A stretch of 9,362 bases of DNA, taken from positions 1-9,362 of the forward strand of contig CALAVF010000173.1 of NCBI GenBank assembly GCA_937892315.1, in the 5' to 3' direction. Shown in pieces: positions 6,198 through 9,362 of the stretch (positions are counted from its first letter, which is position 1; every line of letters starts with the position of its first letter). A model generated the notes under the pieces. It did no database searches. It had not been told where the DNA came from and worked only from the letters and a program-made list of their open reading frames with translations. A program made the position numbers and the translations under genes. This stretch comes from an uncultured Prevotellaceae bacterium. GTDB taxonomy: Bacteria; Bacteroidota; Bacteroidia; Bacteroidales; Bacteroidaceae.

Positions 6198-6659
6198 ATG
6201 TTGACACAACAAGAATGTGATTTCCTCCATTCCCGTATGCAGGGAACGATGATTGAGGCTTTGGGCATGAAGTTCATCCCCACCGATGACGAATATGCCG
6301 TGGCAGAGTTGCCCATCAGTCCTGCCACTCGCCAGTATTTGGGCATCCTGCATGGAGGTGCCTCGCTGACTTTGGCAGAAACCATTGCGGGAGTCGGGTC
6401 GTTGCACTTGACCCAATACGATGAGGCATACGCTGTGTGCGGCACCGAAGTGAGCGGCAGTCATGTGGCGATGTCTGCTACCGAAGGGGTTGTCTATGGG
6501 AAGGCAAGGCTCATCCATGCAAGCAAAGGCACTCATGTGTGGAACGTGGATGTGGTGGGCGAAGATGGAGAGGTCATTTCGGTGGAGCGAGTGACCAATC
6601 GCATCATTAAAATCAAGAAAGACGGTTCGCAACCGCTGCGGCTTCCTGACGAGAAGTAG
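6198..6659 (+). CDS. PaaI/YdiI-type hotdog acyl-CoA thioesterase
   Basis: A 153-residue single hotdog-fold protein. Members hydrolyse acyl- or aroyl-CoA thioesters; one branch (YdiI/MenI) releases 1,4-dihydroxy-2-naphthoate in menaquinone synthesis. The central helix motif LGILHGGASLTLAETIAGVG (48-67) is characteristic. Q46, H52 and E61 have the same spacing as the catalytic set Q48, H54 and E63 of the E. coli YdiI/EntH enzymes. Upstream, ALGMKFIPTDDEYAVAELPI (21-40) and downstream KGTHVWNVDVVGEDGEVISV supply the usual strands. The C-terminal tail is about 15 residues longer than in YdiI. It ends the greA cluster, directly before a strong terminator, and no other menaquinone gene is in view, so a MenI role is possible but not shown. 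The start ATG follows the G-free leader. Confidence 0.9.
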   Translation: MLTQQECDFLHSRMQGTMIEALGMKFIPTDDEYAVAELPISPATRQYLGILHGGASLTLAETIAGVGSLHLTQYDEAYAVCGTEVSGSHVAMSATEGVVYGKARLIHASKGTHVWNVDVVGEDGEVISVERVTNRIIKIKKDGSQPLRLPDEK

Positions 6660-6689
6660 GAGGCGGTGTGTTGATGAACGGAACTCATA

Positions 6690-6728
6690 AAAAGGGCTCG
6701 GCAAAATGTTATTTGCCGAGCCTTTTTC
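6690..6728. terminator. Strong bidirectional intrinsic terminator
   Basis: GGCTCGGCAAA (6695-6705) and TTTGCCGAGCC (6712-6722) form a perfect 11-bp stem around a 6-nt loop. It is flanked by A5 on the left and T5 on the right, which can extend the stem or serve as the U tract in either direction. On the + strand it ends the greA-to-thioesterase transcript. On the - strand it can end the argB-sigma-anti-sigma transcript, whose last gene stops at 6902. Confidence 0.88.
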
Positions 6729-6753
6729 GTACCTAGAGGTACGGAATTTTTTT
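6728..6753 (+). terminator. Second, backup terminator-like hairpin
   Basis: CGTACC (6728-6733) pairs with GGTACG (6738-6743) around TAGA, followed by GAA and seven T (6747-6753). It starts where the first terminator's T tract ends. Only the + strand reading has a T tract on its 3' side suited to termination after this hairpin. Confidence 0.5.
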
Positions 6754-6901
6754 GAGAGAATTGAGCCTTGCTCAAAATGTTGCCTCCAGAATGGTTCTTT
6801 CGGCGGGCGAAGACGAAGGGCTTCACAGCGGCTTGTCTTCAAAAGGTTTGGTTTAGTTAAGCATTGATTTGTTTAATAACTATTTGATGTAAAAGCAAAA
6901 T
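6754..6901. other. Spacer without a recognisable gene
   Basis: Between the terminators and the end of the anti-sigma gene I see no convincing coding region. A third small inverted repeat, TTGAGC-CTT-GCTCAA, lies at 6761-6775. The stretch 6776-6842 can be read in two - strand frames, but both would run through all three hairpins and the thioesterase gene and are taken as chance. Bases 6843-6901 are A/T-rich and carry no promoter match on either strand. Confidence 0.5.
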
Positions 6902-7459
6902 TCATTGAATCTCATCATTGGCGGTCACGGTGATGATGGAGTCGTTCTTCGCCTTCACCTCCGCTTGACTGATGTCCTTGATGCGGATGGTTTGCAGCAC
7001 GTCGCCCGACTTGATGTAAGGGTCAACGGCTATCACGTCCATGTTCTCTTCCGCCTCCTGTTCGCCGATGGCGTGTTCTGCCGCACGTCCAATCGTGAGT
7101 GCCATTGCCACCACGGCTGCTGCCTTGAAGAACGGAGTGAAGACTTGGGGTGAAACTCCCAAGAACTTCTGATTGGTGAAGCGGCGAGTGGACAACTGGA
7201 CGATGTGTGCCTTTGGTTGCTGCCCCTCTGCCTCACGCTGCTCTTCCTCTCGGATTTGTGCCATGATGCGTTGGTCGAAATCCTCACCCAGCACCTCGTC
7301 CTTGGCTTCTGTCTCATACTGGAACAGGGCAGCGTAGCGGGCAAGATGGGCAGGTACATCCTCCTGAGCGAAGAACGAACGAAGAATCTGCTCCTCCTGC
7401 AAGGTTGTCTGGCAGTCGAAGTAACTTTCAATGAGTTGTTCGATGTACTTGTAATCCAT
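6902..7459 (-). CDS. Probable anti-sigma factor, single-pass membrane protein
   Basis: A 185-residue protein directly downstream of an ECF sigma gene. Its N-terminal part (about 1-75) has the pattern of Bacteroidetes anti-sigma domains: Y-x-x-I-E-x-L-I-x-x-Y-F-x-x-x-T-T-x-x-E-E-x-I-L-x-x-F-F, then DVPAHLARYAALFQY. One hydrophobic segment (about 107-127, FTPFFKAAAVVAMALTIG) would cross the inner membrane, leaving a periplasmic tail of about 60 residues rich in acidic residues. No HxxxCxxC zinc site is present, so it is not a ZAS-type anti-sigma. Family and position suggest it holds the sigma factor until an envelope signal releases it. It starts 117 bases after the sigma stop codon, a gap containing an ECF-like promoter match. 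Its 3' side faces the terminator at 6690-6728. A role other than anti-sigma cannot be ruled out. Confidence 0.78.
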   Translation of the reverse strand: MDYKYIEQLIESYFDCQTTLQEEQILRSFFAQEDVPAHLARYAALFQYETEAKDEVLGEDFDQRIMAQIREEEQREAEGQQPKAHIVQLSTRRFTNQKFLGVSPQVFTPFFKAAAVVAMALTIGRAAEHAIGEQEAEENMDVIAVDPYIKSGDVLQTIRIKDISQAEVKAKNDSIITVTANDEIQ

Positions 7460-7555
7460 TTTCTGAATGAGTTTTTAGATCTGAGGGAAGCGATTTCCGT
7501 GTGACTCGGTTAGCCCCCTGAGGCGTGTACGTTTATCGCCTCCCTCTATCCATAC

Positions 7556-7580
7556 GACGGATGAGCGGCGAAAAAGTTAC
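7556..7580 (-). promoter_or_regulatory. ECF-sigma-type promoter match before the anti-sigma gene
   Basis: On the - strand GTAAC (7580-7576) is followed after exactly 16 bases by CGTC (7559-7556). The -35 AAC core and -10 CGTC core at that spacing match the general ECF promoter pattern. The TAA stop codon of the sigma gene lies inside the -35 box. Transcription would begin near 7548, about 90 nt before the anti-sigma ATG. A 6-bp inverted repeat (7520-7525 with 7537-7542) lies in the predicted leader. No second copy is in the window for comparison. Confidence 0.42.
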
Positions 7581-8086
7581 AAGAAAAATGATTTTTTTTG
7601 AAAAATTTTTTCTTTCACTTCGTTTCGGGCTCGGAAGAGTGTTACTTTTACGTCTGATTCTGAAATGCTTAACACTTCTGCTATCTCTCTATAATTTTTT
7701 CCTTCAATGTCTCGCAACTGTATCACCGTCCGCTGTTTTTCGGGCAGGGAGTTGATGACGTCCGCCACCAGACGGCGGGTTTCCTGCTGGGTCATCAGGC
7801 GGTCGCCCTCCGTCAGCCCCTCGTCGGGGCGGTCGTGCAGGGTGTCGTCCAGCGAGATGTTGCGATTTTCCATCTTTTCCTTTCGGTCGATGGCGAGGTT
7901 GCGGGCAGATGCCAAGGCGAACGCCTCCAGATTTGCCACTTGGGCGAGTTCGTCCCGTTTCTGCCACAGTTTCATGAGGGTATCCTGCACGATGTCCTCC
8001 GCCTCCTCCCTGTTCAGGACGATGCGTAAGGCGGTGCGGAAGATGAGGTTCTTCAGCGGTAGGATGTCGTGCTGGAAATTTATCAT
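7577..8086 (-). CDS. ECF-family RNA polymerase sigma factor
   Basis: A 169-residue group IV (extracytoplasmic function) sigma factor, complete, with only regions 2 and 4. Region 2 spans about 10-71 and includes EEAEDIVQDTLMKLWQKRDEL (here split across 27-47), with the D-x-x-Q-D core at 31-35 and the following ASARNLAIDRKEK helix. Region 4 spans about 110-160: INSLPEKQRTVIQLRDIEG, then the helix-turn-helix YREIAEVLSISESDVKVTLF that reads the -35 box. It would direct RNA polymerase to a small regulon, probably in response to an envelope signal relayed by the anti-sigma factor next door. Its ATG overlaps the argB stop codon (ATGA), so its translation is probably coupled to argB. Near the 3' end a run of eight A on the coding strand could allow polymerase slippage. 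Confidence 0.95.
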   Translation of the reverse strand: MINFQHDILPLKNLIFRTALRIVLNREEAEDIVQDTLMKLWQKRDELAQVANLEAFALASARNLAIDRKEKMENRNISLDDTLHDRPDEGLTEGDRLMTQQETRRLVADVINSLPEKQRTVIQLRDIEGKNYREIAEVLSISESDVKVTLFRARNEVKEKIFQKKSFFL

Positions 8087-8883
8087 GCCGTGATGCTGGT
8101 GCCGTGTTTGCCGTCGATGGCGTCTGCCTTGGTGATGATGACGCGTGTCACGCCTGCCTTCACCGCTTCGAGGGCGTTCTCAATCTTTGGAATCATGCCG
8201 CCGCTGACCGTGCCGTCGGCTTTCAACTGCTCAAAACTCTCGGCATTGATGTGAGCGATGACCGAAGCCTCGTCGTCGGGGTCGGTCAGCACGCCCGCGT
8301 GTTCGAAACTGTAGATGAGGATCACATCATAATAGGGAGCCAGAGCCTTGGCGGTCTCGCCGGCGATGGTGTCGGCATTGGTGTTGAGCAGGTTGCCCTG
8401 TCCGTCGTGGGTGAGGGGAGCCATCACCGGCACCACCCCTTCGTCGATGAGCGTGGCGAGCATCTGTCCGTCGCACTTGTCCACATCGCCCACGAAGCCG
8501 AAGTCCACCATCTGCTCCGTGCCGTCCTCCATCTTCACCTTCTTCAGCGGGCGGCGGTGCGAACGCATCACGTTCATATCGGCACCTGTCAAGCCGAGGG
8601 CGTTGATGCCACAGGCTTGCAGACGAGCCACGATGTTCTTGTTCACCAGTCCGCCATACACCATAGTGACCACTCGCAGCATCTCCGCGTCCGTCACTCG
8701 GCGACCGCCAATCATCGTGCTCTCGATGCCCAGCCCCGCAGCCACCTTCGTTGCCGAGCGTCCGCCACCGTGCACCAGCACTTTCTTTCCTTCAATGGCG
8801 GAGAAGTCCTTCAGGAGTTGCTGGAGGCTCTCTTCGTCCTCCACAATCTTCCCGCCCACTTTCACTACTGTCAGTTGATTCAT
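8083..8883 (-). CDS. argB: Acetylglutamate (or succinylglutamate) kinase ArgB
   Basis: A 266-residue amino-acid-kinase-fold enzyme, full length. It phosphorylates the gamma-carboxyl of N-acylglutamate, the second step of arginine synthesis. Visible motifs are the N-terminal nucleotide site VVKVGGKIV with K8 and G10-G11, HGGGR at 38-42, the acylglutamate-binding GRRVTD at 60-65, GLTGADMN at 97-104, NTNADTIAGETAKAL at 167-181, and GGMIPKIENALEAVKAGV with the catalytic K233. In Bacteroides the pathway uses N-succinyl rather than N-acetyl intermediates, so succinylglutamate may be the true substrate; sequence alone does not decide this here. The gene begins 56 bases after the metallophosphoesterase stop and overlaps the sigma gene by four bases. 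No TAnnTTTG promoter lies in the 56-base gap, so it is probably transcribed from further upstream or from a weak site. Confidence 0.95.
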   Translation of the reverse strand: MNQLTVVKVGGKIVEDEESLQQLLKDFSAIEGKKVLVHGGGRSATKVAAGLGIESTMIGGRRVTDAEMLRVVTMVYGGLVNKNIVARLQACGINALGLTGADMNVMRSHRRPLKKVKMEDGTEQMVDFGFVGDVDKCDGQMLATLIDEGVVPVMAPLTHDGQGNLLNTNADTIAGETAKALAPYYDVILIYSFEHAGVLTDPDDEASVIAHINAESFEQLKADGTVSGGMIPKIENALEAVKAGVTRVIITKADAIDGKHGTSITA

Positions 8884-8939
8884 GTCTCTATACGCTAAAC
8901 GTTAACTTCTATACGATTATCTTTTTCATTTCTTACCTC

Positions 8940-9362
8940 TCAACGAATACTTGCCACCACATACTCCGACTGGGTGGCGATACGGAACTTCCCGCCCCAA
9001 ATGCCGAGTCCTGAAGACACGTAATACTGGGTGTTGCCCCGCTGATGGCTGCCCCACGAGCACTCATAGATGGCATCAGTCACCCACGAGGCGGGCCACA
9101 CCTGTCCGCGATGCGTATGCCCGCTCAACTGGAAGTCGATGCCCGCCTTCTCGCTCTGTTCGAGGTGGTAAGGCTGATGGTCGAGCAGGATGGAGTATTT
9201 GGAGGTGTCCACTTGTGCCACCAGGTCCTTTACGCTCTTGCGGCGAGGGTTGGTGCGGTCGTCGCGTCCGATGATGACGAAGGTGCTGTCCACCTCGGTA
9301 GCGCTGTCGCTCAGCAGGTGGATGCCAGCATCCTCATAGAACTTCTGTGCATTCGGCTCGCC
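8940..9362 (-). CDS. Calcineurin-like metallophosphoesterase (C-terminal part)
   Basis: The last 140 codons of a gene that continues beyond the right edge of the window. The frame is open to base 9362, so the apparent GTG start at 9291-9293 is internal. The visible part holds the late metal-binding motifs of the calcineurin-like family: LDHQP, and LSGHTHRGQVWP with the GHTH histidines. Before these is the typical AGIHLLSDSATEVDSTF and GRDDRTNPRRKS stretch. It most resembles the YkuE/YaeI-like membrane-associated phosphoesterases, which often have N-terminal membrane segments; those would lie outside the window. Substrate unknown. The early motifs (DxH, GDxxD, GNHE) cannot be checked here. Confidence 0.88.
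   Translation of the reverse strand, partial: GEPNAQKFYEDAGIHLLSDSATEVDSTFVIIGRDDRTNPRRKSVKDLVAQVDTSKYSILLDHQPYHLEQSEKAGIDFQLSGHTHRGQVWPASWVTDAIYECSWGSHQRGNTQYYVSSGLGIWGGKFRIATQSEYVVASIR

Noticed and set aside
6171..6842. A 223-codon - strand open frame over the thioesterase and the terminators
   Set aside because: It would read straight through a strong bidirectional terminator and the opposite strand of a clear hotdog thioesterase, and it begins with a non-ATG codon.
8104..8898. A 264-codon + strand open frame opposite argB
   Set aside because: Shadow of argB; His- and Val-rich with no domain, while argB shows all family motifs.
8884..8939. A possible argB promoter and a six-codon ATG...TAG frame in the spacer before argB
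   Set aside because: The best match (TAACGTTTAG) lacks the final G of TAnnTTTG at the right place, and the short frame has no supporting signal; both are within chance expectation.
1..9362. CRISPR array, prophage, insertion sequence, tRNA or rRNA
   Set aside because: No regularly spaced repeats, no transposase or integrase motifs, no terminal inverted repeats with target duplications, and no tRNA- or rRNA-like segment were seen.

Overview
The window looks like chromosomal DNA from a member of the Bacteroidales, most likely a Prevotellaceae- or Bacteroides-type gut or oral anaerobe. The evidence is three promoters of the Bacteroidetes type (a TTG/TTTG box about 20-22 bp upstream of TAnnTTTG), starts that mostly lack a Shine-Dalgarno sequence, and gene families and pairings typical of the phylum: a TPR protein followed by a plug-less outer-membrane barrel, and argB coupled to an ECF sigma/anti-sigma pair. 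No CRISPR array, rRNA, tRNA or intact insertion sequence was seen.

Left part (1-900). The last 18 codons of an unidentified + strand gene run into the window. They converge on a small - strand gene for a divergent FHA-domain protein with a cysteine-rich insert and its own promoter. Between that promoter and the next operon lies an 84-codon open stretch without a start codon, best read as the 3' remnant of a decayed gene.

Centre left (850-4585). A two-gene + strand operon encodes an exported protein made of tetratricopeptide repeats and, 13 bases later, an outer-membrane beta-barrel related to TonB-dependent receptors but without a plug domain. Both carry signal peptides, so the products probably work together in the envelope.

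Centre (4586-6730). A strong Bacteroidetes promoter is followed almost at once by a terminator-like hairpin and then by greA, a HIT-family hydrolase, a YgjP/DUF45 zinc metalloprotein and a hotdog thioesterase. The first three are tightly packed (3-nt gap, then an ATGA overlap). The fourth follows a 43-nt leader without a single G. The cluster ends at a strong bidirectional terminator with two further small hairpins behind it.

Right part (6900-9362), all on the - strand. In transcription order it holds the 3' part of a calcineurin-like metallophosphoesterase, argB (acetyl- or succinylglutamate kinase), an ECF sigma factor that overlaps argB by four bases, and a single-pass membrane protein that looks like its anti-sigma factor. 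A match to the ECF promoter consensus (GTAAC-N16-CGTC) overlaps the sigma stop codon, so the anti-sigma gene may have an extra promoter driven by an ECF sigma.

Most of the window is ordinary core genome. The points most worth a second look are the terminator in the greA leader, the ECF-type promoter between sigma and anti-sigma, the cysteine cluster in the FHA protein, and the hairpin-rich spacer at 6690-6850.
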